A stretch of DNA of 64,000 nt, taken from the NCBI GenBank assembly GCA_963995505.1, contig OZ023182.1, positions 14,054,619-14,118,618 of the forward strand, in the 5' to 3' direction. Positions 22,725 through 34,637 of this stretch are shown here, one piece after another (positions within the stretch are counted from its first letter, which is position 1; every line of letters starts with the position of its first letter). A program made the translations under genes and the position numbers. The notes below the pieces were generated by a model that was not told the DNA's origin, did no database searches, and worked only from the letters and a program-made list of their open reading frames with translations. Source of the DNA: Hypericum androsaemum (lineage: Eukaryota; Streptophyta; Magnoliopsida; Malpighiales; Hypericaceae).

Positions 22725-25200
22725 CTAGAGCCAATCACCGATACGTCTAACACCCGGACTCTTTAAGTGTCTAGCGTACTTTTGAACACTAAATAGTTTG
22801 GTGAAAGGACCCAACATGTTATCCTCTGTGGGAATACATTCTAATTCTATTTCAGTTGTTGAATCCACAGTCGTATCGTGCTTGGAACTATTCCATCTCA
22901 CCATTCTGCCATTGAGCATGAAGACATACACTGACTGTGACTTCAAGTTATCACAGTCAGTCATGAAACTGGCATCGGTAAACTCAGTTACCACAAGTTC
23001 TGGCTGTCCACCATAGACTAAGAAATATTCTTTAGTTTGTCTAAGATACTTCAGAATATTGTTAATAGCAAGCTAGTGAAGTTCTCCTAGATTTTTTTGG
23101 AATCTACCAGTGATGCTGATAGCGTATGCCACATCGGACTAGTGCAATCATGGCATACGTGATTGATCCAATCGCAGATGCGTATGAGATACCTTTCATG
23201 TACTAGATTTCTGCTTCTTCAGAAGGACTATCCTTCTTAGACAGCTTAATCCCATGATTTTCCAGTAGAAAATCTCTCTTATAGTCTTCTATTTTAAAAT
23301 GCTGCAGTACCTTGTCTATGTACGTGGATTGTGACAGCCCCAATATCCTGCTAGATCTATCTCTATAAATCTTTATGCCAAAGATGTAGCAGGCTTCACC
23401 CAAGTCCTTCATCATGAAGGTTTTGGACAACCAATCTTTCATGGATTGAATTAGCGGGATACTATTTCCCAAAATTGATAGCTTCGTCGAAATGGATATT
23501 CCAACTCCTAGAAGCTTGCTTTAATCCATTAATGGATCTTTGCGGCTTGCATACTAATTTTGGATTTGATTTAGATACAAAACTTTTTGGCTGTGTCATA
23601 AATACTTTCTCCTTGAGATTTCTATTAAGAAAAGCCATTTTGACATCCATCTGCCAAATCTCATAATCATAATATGCAACTATAGCAAGTAAAATCTGAA
23701 TGGACTTGATTGCTTATAACACTTCATCACCAACCTAGCCTTGTAGGTTTGCACTTTGCCATCTGCATCGGTCTTCTTCTTAAAGACCCATTTCAGCCGA
23801 TGGTATTAACCCCTTCAGGCAATTCCACCAAGCCCCAGACTTGATTTGTATACATCGAGTCTATCTCGAATTTCATGGCTTCTAGCCACTTTCCTAAATT
23901 GATGTCTGACATCACTTCAGTATAAGTCTTAGGTTCATCCTTATCCGAGATTTTACATCATCATGTTCCTTCATAAGAAAAGTAAACTTGACGGATCAAC
24001 GATGAATCCTAGTAGACTTATGGAGTTGCGTTTGTGCAGGCTGTTCATTCTGATCGTGAAGAGGTTCTTCTGCAATGATCTGATCAAATATCAGGAGAGG
24101 AGCAACGTTTTTGCACATTTTCTGAGCAAAAGATTAAACAATGTCCAAATTATTCTCATTCAGTCTAATTGGGGTATCCTGCGCATGCGAGTTATCCCTA
24201 ACTACGCTCCCACTGGCTGGAAGACTATCACCTAGTGAAAGACTCCCAATATGAGCATCACTGAATATTCCCACTGGTTCCTTGTCGTCGTTATCTGACA
24301 AGTCCTCAGCCTCATCATTACCTTGTGGTTCTTGAATTTCTTCAAACTCTATCTTTCTACGACCTTGTCCTTTAAAGACATAGTCATTTTCAAGGAACGT
24401 TGCCTGTCTAGAAACAATAACCTTTTGTTTCTGAGGGAGATATAAATAATATCTTTTTGTTTCCTTAGGATATCCCATAAAGTAACCTTTTTCACCTTTG
24501 GAGTCCAACTTATCAGTGAGCATCTTCTTCACATACGCAGGGCAACCCCACGTCTTGATATGTGAGAATGATAGCTTCTTTCCATACCATAACTCGTATG
24601 GTGTACTTTTAACTGATTTAGATGGGATCCTTTTCAGAATGTAGATTGAGGTTTGGAGTGCATAACCCCAAAGAAATGTTGGAAGAGAGAAAAAACTCAT
24701 CGTGGACCTTACCATGTCCAACAGGGTTCGATTCCTCCTTTAGGACACACCATTCATCTGTGGAGTTCTAAGAGGTGTCCATTGTGATTGGACTCCATGT
24801 AATTTTAAATAATCCAAGAATTCATGGCTAAGGTATTCACCTCATCGATCTGTTCGAAGAGTCTTAATACTCATTCCAAGTTATTTTTCTACTTCTGGTT
24901 TATACTCCATAAACTTCTCAAAGGCCTCGAATTTTTGTTTCATAAGATACACATATCCATACCTAGAGAGGTCATCAGTAAAAGTGATGAAGTATTCAAA
25001 ACTACCCCTTGCTAGATTAGGTAATGGCCCACATACGTCGCTGTGAACCAGCTCTAGCACTTCTTTGGCTCTTATCCCTTTTCCAGTAAATGGTTTGTTC
25101 GTCATTTTACCTTTGAGACAAGATTCATAATTTACATAAGACTCAAAGTCAAATGGGGTTAAGTAGTCTAACTTTCTTAACCTTGCAATTCCACGTCAAA
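22725..25200 (-). pseudogene. copia Pol: GAG-pre-integrase, integrase, reverse transcriptase, RNase H (broken)
   Basis: Reading the minus strand from 25200 downward: FDFESYVNYESCLKGKMTNK (GAG-pre-integrase), LELVHSDVCGPLPNLARGSF and YFITFTDDLSRYGYVY (integrase core). Then SLPTFLWGYALQTSIYILKR, TPYELWYGKK and HIKTWGCPAYVKKM (integrase C-terminal part, to 24134), then DVKMAFLNRNLKEKVFMTQP and GLKQASRSWN (reverse transcriptase, 23650-23462). Next come MMKDLGEACYIFGIKIYRDR (23472-23203) and FTDASFMTDCDNLKSQSVYV with IPTEDN (RNase H, 22994-22725). The catalytic YVDDM block of the reverse transcriptase is not readable, and several stops and frame changes separate the blocks. It cannot make an active polyprotein. 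Confidence 0.88.
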
Positions 25201-25984
25201 AGTAGCAAGTTCAGGAGAACCAACCGCAGGGGTAACAGGGATGGCCGTGTCCAACACGTACTCAATCCTTTCTTGCCTTAACACCAAACGCATGTTTCAG
25301 TGCCAATCCAGAAATTCGGCCTAGCCAACTTTTTCGATTCCATACAAATCTCAACGACATGTTAGCCATTTCAACACAACTAAGGAAATAAAATTAAAAT
25401 ACATAATTCATATGATCAACATTCAGCAATCAAAATAAACATGGTCTTTAGCTTTATTTTGTCTCCATTATTTTTACATACTCAACGACCTCATCAGAAT
25501 AGTAGAAATTTATTTCTAATATAAATCTTAATAGACTAGGATCCACATTCCTACCATCACAATCCCTGCTTTGGTTGGTGACTGTAACAGCAGAACTGGT
25601 AGGTCTCTAAACTAATTGCAGATTCTACAATTCCTAGTTATTAGACCCAGTCCAATTGATGTCCACTCATTATTTCCTTGCTTTGGCTAGTGAAATAACT
25701 TAGGTGGTTTACAACCATCACACGGCGGCATTTACATGTCCCTATAAGAGTTCCATAAGACGCAGTTCCAAGCAAAAGACTTTGGTCTTAAATATTATAG
25801 AGCAAAATCTCGATTTCTCTTAATTATGATGGAAGAAATCATTCATTCTAAATGAAAATCATATTTAAGTTTGAGGAATATTTCATGTCGGGGTATTTAA
25901 CTTGTTTAAACAAGATCCATAAATAGTTCACATAATATTTCATGAGATCCAACTCAGAAAATTAAATGTAAATAGTTACTAGAA

Positions 25985-26350
25985 TCTAATTCAGAATTTT
26001 AAGATTAGTCCAGGGATCCAATTGCAATTGTAAAATTAATCCAGGGACCAAATTGCAATTCACTAACAAATCCGAAAATTTCAGAAACATCCAAGGATCA
26101 AACTGTAATTTCAGAAAAGTCCAAGAACCAAACTGTAAATTTCTAGATTCGCAAATTCACAATGAAGTCCCTACTAGGGACCAAATTGCAATTCTAAGAT
26201 TAATTCAGCTACCAAACTGTAATTAACCATCAAATCCGAAATTACAGAAACACCCCAGGGGCATGGCTGCAATTTCAGATTCCGAAAATTTCACAAAGAT
26301 CCCTGAGAAACATCAAATTTTCAAGGAATGCCCCTAGGACAAATTGCAGT
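25985..26350. repeat. Degenerate tandem repeat in the copia leader region
   Basis: A phrase of roughly 40-60 bp recurs about six times: AGGGACCAAATTGCAATT, then TTCAGAAA and CCAGGGACC, with drift between copies. It lies between the 5' LTR and the recognisable pol, where gag would be expected, and is probably untranslated leader sequence. Confidence 0.5.
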
Positions 26351-26359
26351 ATAGTCCCT

Positions 26360-26830
26360 GACCAACAAACTCCGATCGCCGCCGCTCCGATCGATGCCGC
26401 CACCGCCATGACGAAGCCCATGACCGGGCGAGTGAGCCAGTGGTTCCAGACCGAGTGACTTGGCGCGTGGCGGCCGGAAACGAGCTCGCGGCCGAGCCGC
26501 CTCCAACGACCCATCGTTCGTCGTCGCCGCCGGTGGTCGCTGACCCCGCACAGCGCTCGCACGAACACCCACGAAGATGCAGCCCTCACAGCCCGTCGCG
26601 ATTCGTCGTCCCTAAGCCCGCACGCGCAGCGGACGGAGTCGGTTCGAACTCGACCCGCCATTAACGCGGATCGAAGCTTTTCAAGCTTCCAAAGCTTTAA
26701 GTTGGACTCGGTAGCAACTTGGATTAAGTTATCCAATACTTCCAAAGCTTCCAAAGCCTTGAACGGAATAAGTCGCAACGCAGGAGAGAGTTCACGTCGG
26801 TGGAACCGACGTCGAGCTCGAATCGGTGCT
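26360..26830. other. GC-rich block of unknown origin inside the copia element
   Basis: About 300-470 bp that are far more GC-rich than the surrounding retroelement. A minus-strand open frame of 167 codons (26778-26275) spans it but matches no gag, protease or host family I know. CpG richness is similar to the captured gene pieces in the MULEs, so a captured host fragment is possible. Confidence 0.3.
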
Positions 26831-27083
26831 CAAGGTTTGATCCCATCATCGACGTAATTTAGACGGCAAATCGTTTTACAAACAGCCAACCAATTTCTAT
26901 AGTTTTTCTAGTTTGTTGCAACGTCAATCATAAACAGATTAACATGGACAGGAAAAACTTTGAAGGGTTCGCAGGTCACAAATTAACATGGGCATAATCA
27001 GATTCGAAAATTGCACATACTCCCCTACGAAGAAATAAATTTATGTATAAAGTCATAAAATCAGCTTAAAGTTCTGATGTTAC

Positions 27084-29678
27084 TGTTGAGTTTTATATAA
27101 ACATGAAATCTAGGTTCGTAGTAGCGGAAGTTAAAATTTTCATCAACACGAATTTGATCATGGCAGTATAACATAAAATATAACAGCATAGTTAGAGAAT
27201 TCTTACAGTACGTTGTAGATCAAATCCTCAACTATAATATCCACGTAGTTCTTGTCTAGGAACTCCTTGATATTTGATATCTTCGAGAATTTGCTAGGAG
27301 AATTCTTTATCGAAAAAACTAGAGAAAATATGTGTCTTGTATCTAGGTTAATGAGTTTCTGTGTAAAAATTCTTGATACTCACACATATATATAGTAAAA
27401 TAATTAACTAAATCCTACCCTTTTAGGGGTAGGTTTCGCAGGAGGCAAAAGAGAGTCCATAGTGGTTTCCTACTTTGACTTTCTTTTGGGTCTCAAGCCC
27501 ATTCTATTACTTTCTTGACCTAGTCAATATAACCAACATCTAATAGATTTTACTGTACATATTATTATTTAATTAAATCCAACTTAATTAAATAATTACA
27601 ATCATAATTCCATCTAATAGAATTATATTATGAAAAAATTATTCTCAAGTCTCTCGAATTTGCTTAAATATACTTAAAAGTCCCCCTGTTTAAAAATACA
27701 CGTTGACGTCCCTCTTATTTGATTTTATTATACTTTCGGGTCCCTCAATGAGTTTTTTCTTTTTTTGTCATCGAAATGACGAAAATATCCTTAAAACAAA
27801 AAAAATAAAGAATTGATGACATCATCTCTCTTCTACCTCTACCCTACTTCACCAAAGATCAAATTCAGGCCCCTCCAAAGATTCAGGCCCACTGCTCCTC
27901 AGCTAACAATTGCGTCGTCATCGCAGGCAGCTCTCCGATGGTTGAGCGACCCAATCGATGACCCAATCAAACCCAATCGACGGCCATGACGACATCGGCG
28001 ACCCAATCGACGGCCATGACGACATTGCAGGCGGCTCTTCGATGGGAAATCGACGGCAGCGGCGTCAATGGGCTCACCCTCTCATCCTCACATCACCAAC
28101 GGAAGAGCTTAGGGAGGCCTCGGGGATCATCGCCGCCCTCCCGGACCCCCTGCCCTAACTCCCACTGCTTTTAAAAACCCGCCGCGACGACATCGTCTCC
28201 CTCGTCCTCCGTGGCATCCTCCATGTCATCGTCCTCATCGCGCCTCATCCCGAGGCCTCTGCAGGACCAGGTCTCGATGCTCCAGGCCACGAGGTCGTTC
28301 TCGCGGCTGCACCTACAGTCGGCCCCCGTCCGGGCTGAGCGTTCTTTCCTCGTTCTCTGGTGACGACGACCTTCAGGTTGGAGGATGCCTGGATGGGTTG
28401 CCTAATTGGTTGTTTAATGGGAAATTAAATGTGTCAGTGGAGGGTTTTTTAGGAAGAAGAAGAAGAGATTATGTCAGTAGTTTTTTATTTTTTATTCTAA
28501 GGATATTTTAGATATTTCATTGACAAAAATGAAAAAAAGAGCTGCTAACATGCGCCAAGGACCCAAAAATATAATAAAAGTAAACTAGAGGGACGTTGGC
28601 GTGTATTTTGCAAACAGGGAGGATTTTTGAGTATATTTAAACAAATCCGAGGGACTTGAGAGTATTTTTCCTTATAATATTTCTCTATAGATTAAATATT
28701 ATTGATCAAATCAATATTTAATCTAACCAACTTCAATTCGTAAACAAAGATTACTTGTTGTATGACCCATAGGCCCTCACATGCCAAGCGATTAGTCAAA
28801 CTAATGGTCTTAGTCGAACCCTAGACAATAGACCAGATAATCTTGACATATGAGGTACGTTGCGAGGATATTGCAGCTACCTGTAATGTGAAGCTCACTA
28901 TGATACAGTCCTTTTATTCGCGGATACTTGTTTAAGTCTAGACCATGATGAAGTATCTATTCAAACAACTTAATCATATTATCTCATTCTACTAATTGAT
29001 CATATTGTCACCATTCCAAAAGAGACGTGCATTTGACAATGACTAAAGATCTAATTAGTTATGAGAAGACAAGTATTCTCTCCAAGTCTATTTGAGGAAT
29101 GAGTCCTATTATTGGCTCAACTACCACGCACATATACTTCGTGATGTACCTAACATATGCCGTATCTATCCCGTTAGGAGTGCAAATGTTGGTCATGGTC
29201 AAAGCCCATCACTCTGTTCATGTCGTGCGTATTGACCTTAAGTCGGAAGACTATTACACTACTCCACAAACTAATATTTTCATAGACACATAAATAGAAT
29301 ATACCAAATAATTTCTCGATCGGGCATGCCAATACTCTCCAAAGCATTTGTGCATCTATCATGAAATACCTAGTATTTTGTTGTTGTGAGAACCGCCACA
29401 TCCTATAAGAATATGATGCAGATCGCACACCAATCTCAATCGCATCATCGATATCTCATTCTCGATGATCATTGATTGTGGCTATTTAAGAACTATGTTC
29501 ACAGTCATCTGAGATCTCACATTCTCAATGACAACACTAGTTCATTGGAACACTAACATGAATATATGCAAACAATCAAATAATATATTTAATAAGTATA
29601 ATACCGAGTATTATAAACAATACGAAACAAATGAATGTGATCAAATATAATATTACTATATCGATTATTTCTAGTACA
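27084..29678 (-). repeat. 5' LTR of the copia element, interrupted by MULE D
   Basis: Matches 21163-22698 on both sides of the inserted element at 27632-28671. At the insertion point the uninterrupted LTR reads GAATTATAATATTTCTC, which is split here with the central bases duplicated. Confidence 0.85.
27632..28671. mobile_element. MULE D, inserted in the copia LTR
   Basis: The inverted ends are GAAAAAATTATTCTCAAGTC (left) and GGAAAAATACTCTCAAGTCC (right, inverted), with similarity over more than 100 bp (AAATATACT, CCCTGTTT, CGTGT/ACACGTTGACGTCCCTC on both arms). They are flanked by TTATATTAT (27623-27631) and TTATAATAT (28672-28680), 8 of 9 identical. The GC-rich core (about 27840-28400) includes two copies of ATCGACGGCCATGACGACAT and looks like captured coding sequence: a plus frame reads EELREASGIIAALPDPLP. 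I do not recognise the donor gene. Confidence 0.85.
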
Positions 29679-31106
29679 AGACGAGCCTACCTCATTGTTG
29701 ATTTTTTTTTGTTGATTCATGAATAAGAGTGTTATTGCACTCACCAATTCCAAAAAGTAACCTCCGCTCCAAGTGATGTTAAATGGGAATTTCGATGCCA
29801 ATACTTGATGTATAATAAACAACTAATATTTGTAGACTCGATTATCAAAATAATTAGTAATTTATGGTCCGAAAAAAAATTAGTGTAGAACTTATGTTGG
29901 TCAATTTTATTTTTTACAAATATTTATTCAAAAAATAAATTGGTCATTTTTTGCGAATGTTTTGAATAGAGCGAATATTTTTAATGTGGAAAATGCACCT
30001 GGAAACTCGATTATGCTTTAAAGGAAATGTTTCTTATACACAGGAATAAATATTGGCTCACACTACGGTACCACAGTATACTTAAATAATTTTTTGTGAT
30101 ACCATATGATACTAAAATGAACTTATCTAAAAAAAATACGCAATTATAAATGCGGGATGTGATCCGTTGATCCAAGGAGATGCCTATTCGTGTTCCCGTG
30201 TGAGCTACCGTAGTTGATTATTGACGGTGCTTTACTGTCTAGGACTTGTGTGGTAAAGTTTCCCGACAGGGTAAAGTTCCCTTGCTTGGAAAGCCATAAA
30301 AAGATATATATAAAAAAACCGAAAATTCTAGATCAAGTTGGGGAGCGCAGCAAGCAATTGACGTTCTCAGTTTGAGAGGATCACTGGAGTGGAGAAGTTA
30401 TTTCTTTTGATCTTTTTCTCATGTGGGGTTTTTTTGGGTCTCTTTTTGGTCTTTCCCTTTCATATTTTCACTGAAGTGGGTTACTGTTTTTAACCCTTTT
30501 TTTTTACACTATCAATTTTAACTGGCTAATGTTTTGTGAGGTTCGAGTTGGTTCTTTGTTCTTGGTGAGAATTAGGGCCAAGAATCGCTGGCTGGGATTG
30601 ATTTGTAGGAAATTGAGTGTTGCTGCTTGGAATTGTTCTGTTAATTAGTTTTCAATCAGCACAACCACATCTAGGAATTGGCCCTTGGTATTGCTAATTT
30701 TTAGAAAAGTATAATTTATTACTGTGGTCATTCCGAGCCAAATCTCCGCTCCTCCCTCGGCCGGATCGATGAATGGATGGGGTGGATTAACCTTGATAGC
30801 TCATTACATCATCAACACGTTTTTGCTTGCTTTTGATGTGCTGAGGCCCTAGGCCTTGTTGGGAGCTCTCGTTGAGCAATACGGTTTAATTTCCTTTCGT
30901 TGAGCAATCCGGGTTTTCAGTTTAAGCGATTGAATGACTATGATGCTTGTCTTTCCGATTCTGATGGAGCATTGTATGCTTCGTAGTTTTTCGTCAGGTT
31001 TCCTTAATAAACTTGCTTTCATGTGGAAGTAGCATTGAATGCTTCATAGTTGTTCGCCAGGTCTCCTTACTACACTTGCTTTCATGTTGAAATAGCAGAC
31101 CGGATC
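29679..31106. other. Spacer and leader of the F-box/FBD locus
   Basis: AT-rich to about 30150. From about 30300 it resembles a gene leader and first intron leading to an acceptor (TTGAAATAGCAG) just before the ATG at 31107. No separate gene seen. Confidence 0.4.
30968..31093 (+). repeat. 63-bp tandem duplication upstream of the F-box locus
   Basis: Two adjacent copies (30968-31030 and 31031-31093) beginning AGCATTG(T/A)ATGCTTC and ending CTTGCTTTCATGT. They differ by about ten substitutions. The duplication sits in the likely 5' intron close to the splice acceptor. Confidence 0.75.
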
Positions 31107-32383
31107 ATGGAAGGAATTGCTTCAGTTGCTAGTGCCAAGAGATAAAAGCTCAGAAAGAAGCAAGGCAGGAACATTTACATTAGAAGAATCGAGTTAGAGA
31201 ATCTGCTAGACGCGCTTCTTCTGCACGTTCTGTCTTTCCTTCCAACAAAAGATGTTATGAGTACCAGTGTCCTGGCCGAGAGATGGAGAAACTTTTGGAA
31301 GTTGGTCTCTCATGTTGACATAGACGAGGGAGGAGTGAACGTGATGTTTGCCCTTGAATACTCTGAAGAAGGACTTCCTGCAAGAGTTTCATTCATGAAC
31401 TTTGTGGAAAGTGTACTACTGAAGAGGGATTCCTCAAACATAAAATACTTCACTCTCTCACTCTACGTACGCCGTGATGCATCCAGAATCAATAGTTGGG
31501 TATTTGCCGCGCTCACTCATAAAGTTCAGAAACTGTGTCTGAAGCTTAAGCAGATTCTTGACAAGGATTTTGAGTTGCCTTCCTTCTTATTTACCTCTCG
31601 ATTTCTGACTCAGCTGAAAATAGTTATGACCACAGATCTTAGACTTCCTCCTACTATTCTTCTTCCCGGACTTGAGGAGCTGGAACTACAATGTGTGACT
31701 TTTTCAGAAGACATTTCAGCTCGCTGGTGTCAAAAGTTTATCAATATCATCTGACACTCTAGAGGTAATTTTTTCCATTCAGTTATCGAGTTGTTTACTT
31801 TCACCTTGTTGTTTTTTCTTTTAACCTCCAAAGTTCTGTTACTACTATCCTTCTCATAGGTTCTTGATTTTTCCAAAGATTTACTTGCGCATTTACCAAA
31901 CTTTTGAAGACTGGATAGCCTCTATGTGATCGAGTCAGCCACAATCTTTCCTTCCGAGGCATTGTTGACACTACTCCAAAAGTCAACTTGGTCTGCTTGA
32001 TTTTAATTGGGTAAATCTTGCACAACTCAATGCTTCATCTTGTAGTCTGATGCAGTATTGCCCTCTTGGCTTATGTATTTGACATTTTCACCTGTTGATA
32101 GGGCTTTGAGTTATCAGAGAACTTCAAAGCCACTCCAGTGATCAATCCGGTACCTTCTTGCTTCTCAACACATCTCAAGACCACCAGGATCTCTACCTAC
32201 TCTCAGACTGATGGGGAGTTGTACATTCTGAGTCAGTTACTTTGCGCTGGAAGCATCCTGGAGAAGCTGTATATCTCGTGCCTCGAGTTGAAGAATGGAC
32301 CGGACGCCATATTAAGACTGTACAAACAATGGCGGAATTGCCAGATCATTATCTCCTGCTACCCGGCAGCGGTTGAAGTCTAG
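31107..32383 (+). pseudogene. F-box/FBD protein gene, decayed
   Basis: The expected start MEGIASVASAKR (31107) hits TAA at codon 13. The same frame then carries LDALLLHVLSFLPTKDVMST and SVLAERWRNFWKLVSHVDID, the F-box helix pattern. An uninterrupted stretch 31257-31754 continues into LRR-like sequence (LPPTILLPGLEELELQCVTF), ending in TGA just before a plausible donor. After an intron-like gap, 32102-32383 reads PSCFSTHLKTTRISTYSQTD, GELYILSQLLCAGSILEKLY and LKNGPDAILRLYKQ, the FBD domain. F-box proteins are SCF ubiquitin-ligase adaptors; FBD/LRR members form large, fast-evolving plant families. The early stop, the shortened LRR region and the stop before the splice argue for a pseudogene. 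A shorter protein from 31257 lacking most of the F-box cannot be excluded. Confidence 0.7.
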
Positions 32384-32966
32384 CAATGTTATTTAAGCTG
32401 CAATTAAATGAATGAGGCCAATATGGTAGCTCACTCTTTTACTAACTATGTATTCCCTCTGGTCCAGAGACAGTTTCTTTTAATTCCCCTCCCCTGTGCT
32501 TTATCCTTTGCTGGAGGTGGACTCGTCGTAAAGTGTGTTCCTATTTGTTTGATTAATGAAGTTAATCTGTTTACCCTATGAAAAAAAGTGATTTAACAAA
32601 AAAGCTCGAACCACACATAAAATTGGAATCAATTACATAGTTGGAACCATCGCCAACACATAAAATTGAAAATACCAATAATACGTGAATTTGTAACTAA
32701 CTATGCGTGAAGTTGACACAAACTACACTTAAAGTTAGAATCAGCAGCACATGAAATTATAACCACCACTAACATGATAGCAAAAATGTTACACACTACT
32801 TGATCGATCTCTGCGTGTATTAACGCGAGTACAAGATATAGACAAATACGAGCACTATACCATAAATCCCAACGAAATTGACCCAACCTATAATTTAAAA
32901 TTTCAAAGGCTGAGTGCTCTCCTATTCCAATTTTTCTAGTCTCTTCAGTAGCACAGGCGAGTCGAT
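32384..32966. other. 3' region of the F-box locus and spacer
   Basis: Likely 3' UTR of the F-box locus followed by AT-rich sequence with a short degenerate repeat (ACATAAAATTGGAA-like, 32617-32720). No gene seen. Confidence 0.4.
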
Positions 32967-32971
32967 AGGTT

Positions 32972-33334
32972 AATTTCACGAGCTAAAACTCTCCCTCGCA
33001 AGCTAATTCGTGCGGTACTCAAGTGCTCTCGCCTAAGTCAGCCTCACCCGCTCCAATACTTCCTACTTAATCCTTTGGAAGAGAGAACACTATCCAAGTA
33101 TGCTAAGATGAGGGAACACTTGTGTATTGCTCTCAAATTTTGGATGCTTACAAATGAGGGAGTCACCCCCTTATATACACCTCTTAGGAAGGCCAAGAGT
33201 AAATGCCATCTACCAATAAAGGAAGTCTCTAGGGTTTTTACATGGAAGAATCTAGAGAATTTCTAAGTTAACCTTGGGTCGTTTGGGCCCTTCAATGGCC
33301 GAGTCGGGCCTTCGCACAATTAGCCCGTGACAAT
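32972..33334 (-). repeat. 3' LTR of the gag-only element
   Basis: 363 bp, starting AATTTCACGAGCTAAAAC and ending GCCCGTGACAAT on the plus strand. The polypurine tract is immediately inside it. Confidence 0.85.
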
Positions 33335-33514
33335 TCTCCCCCACCTCATTTTGCGACGTCCTCGTCAAGGCTTCAAACTTGGCAATCTCGTTATTGCCAT
33401 CGGGTGTTCCCTTCTATCGCATCAAGTACTCCTCCGTACCTGGGACCGCGCCTCTTCGCACATTGGCTCGATGGTCTTCATCTCCTCGAATGCCTTGGTA
33501 ATCTCCATCCCTCC

Positions 33515-34585
33515 TCAAAGGTCTTTCTCATTCGATGCCAAATCCTCTACAAAATCGTGGGCCTTAGAGTAGTCATAACGTGACATGCTCCCCGACTCAT
33601 TCGCGCTATGCTCTTCTTGCGCCCCATCGTTAATGAGGCAAGTTAGCCCAACTTTCTCCCAAGCTCGACAAGAAAGTTCCTCGCTCCTCATCGTAACCCA
33701 TTGTGTGTTGATGAGGTTGTATCGTTGGCCTCCTCCCTTGTAGAGGAGGTACTCCTTTAGCTGGCTCCTAGCAGCCTTCTCGGCCTCATAATTGAATGCT
33801 CTAGCCAACCCTCGCGGCTCCTTTAAGAGGCCCACTCTGCCCATCTCCACACCATGTCGTGCTTCGATGGGGTCCTCTCGCATGTCCCCTCTTGCCCCAT
33901 CGAGGAAACACACCTTCATCTGGCTTCTAGTAGCCATCTCGGCCTTGCGATGTAGTGCATCGGCTAATGCCTTCGACTCCTTCAAGAGGTCCACTTCGCA
34001 CCTCGGTGGTAGTTCCCTCGGTAACTCAGCACATAAGCCCATCATCTCCTTGTGGGCATTTGCGACCTCTTTAGCTGCCCAATCTCGCCTCGGCACCCAC
34101 TCTTCATTCATGATAGGGTGAAGCACCCGATCCTCCTCCCACAATCGGTGAGTAGTCCCATCACTCATCCACGCAGCCCATCGTACTAGGATGGGTTCAC
34201 CCTCCACACCTTCCATGATCTCGCTGAAGAGAGGTGTGCTCTTCGCATCGATGATCGCAAATACCGACTCATCCATTGGGCCCTCCTTCCATTCCATGAA
34301 CCTATGGTCCACCTTTTCCCTAGGTGGGAGCTCCTCCAATGACTCCGCAAGCAACTCTTCTCCAAATTTGTCTGCGACCACTTCGGGAACTTCGACCTCA
34401 AGTGAACTCGGTAACCTTGTGAGCATCTCGGTCTCTCCACTTTGCCGTATCATGCCTCCTTTCTTACGACTCTCACCTGCGATCGGGCGGCTTATCATTG
34501 CACCACCGATTGCCACACTCACTACACCCATGTGTACCCCAGGAGGCCAGTCGTGGGCGGGGAGAGAACGCATCAACTCTCTCAT
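33515..34585 (-). pseudogene. Second open frame of the gag-only element, function unknown
   Basis: A 356-codon uninterrupted minus-strand frame that follows the Gag region in the same element, out of frame with the zinc knuckles. It is rich in E, R, K and L. It contains two versions of one motif about 60 residues apart (LLKESKALADALHRKAEMAT-RSQ and LLKEPRGLARAFNYEAEKAA-RSQLKEYLLYKGG), so part of it arose by duplication. PRRDWAAKEVANAHKEMM and MSDGTTHRLWEEDRVLHP are other distinctive stretches. I recognise no retroviral enzyme. It may be a C-terminal extension of Gag cut off by a frameshift near 34590-34640, because the stretch ELPPREKVDH resembles LLPRRKVDS in the upstream frame. Confidence 0.55.
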
Positions 34586-34637
34586 CGATGCATCTTCTCT
34601 GAAATACCCCTCGGTACTCCTCGTCCCACTTCCAAGC

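Larger units (their letters stand above)
21163..29678 (-). mobile_element. Ty1-copia retrotransposon, internally deleted, with a nested MULE
   Basis: Two long direct repeats (21163-22698 and 27084-29678) flank a 4.4-kb interior encoding copia Pol on the minus strand in the order integrase, reverse transcriptase, RNase H. In that orientation the right repeat is the 5' LTR. The edges read TGTTGA(A/G)TTTTATA and end in ACA. Next to 27084 the minus strand has ACATCAGAAC, a decayed form of the usual tRNA primer site. No flanking 5-bp duplication was found. Gag and protease are missing or unrecognisable. A Mutator-like element has split the 5' LTR, so that insertion is younger than this retrotransposon. 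Confidence 0.85.
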
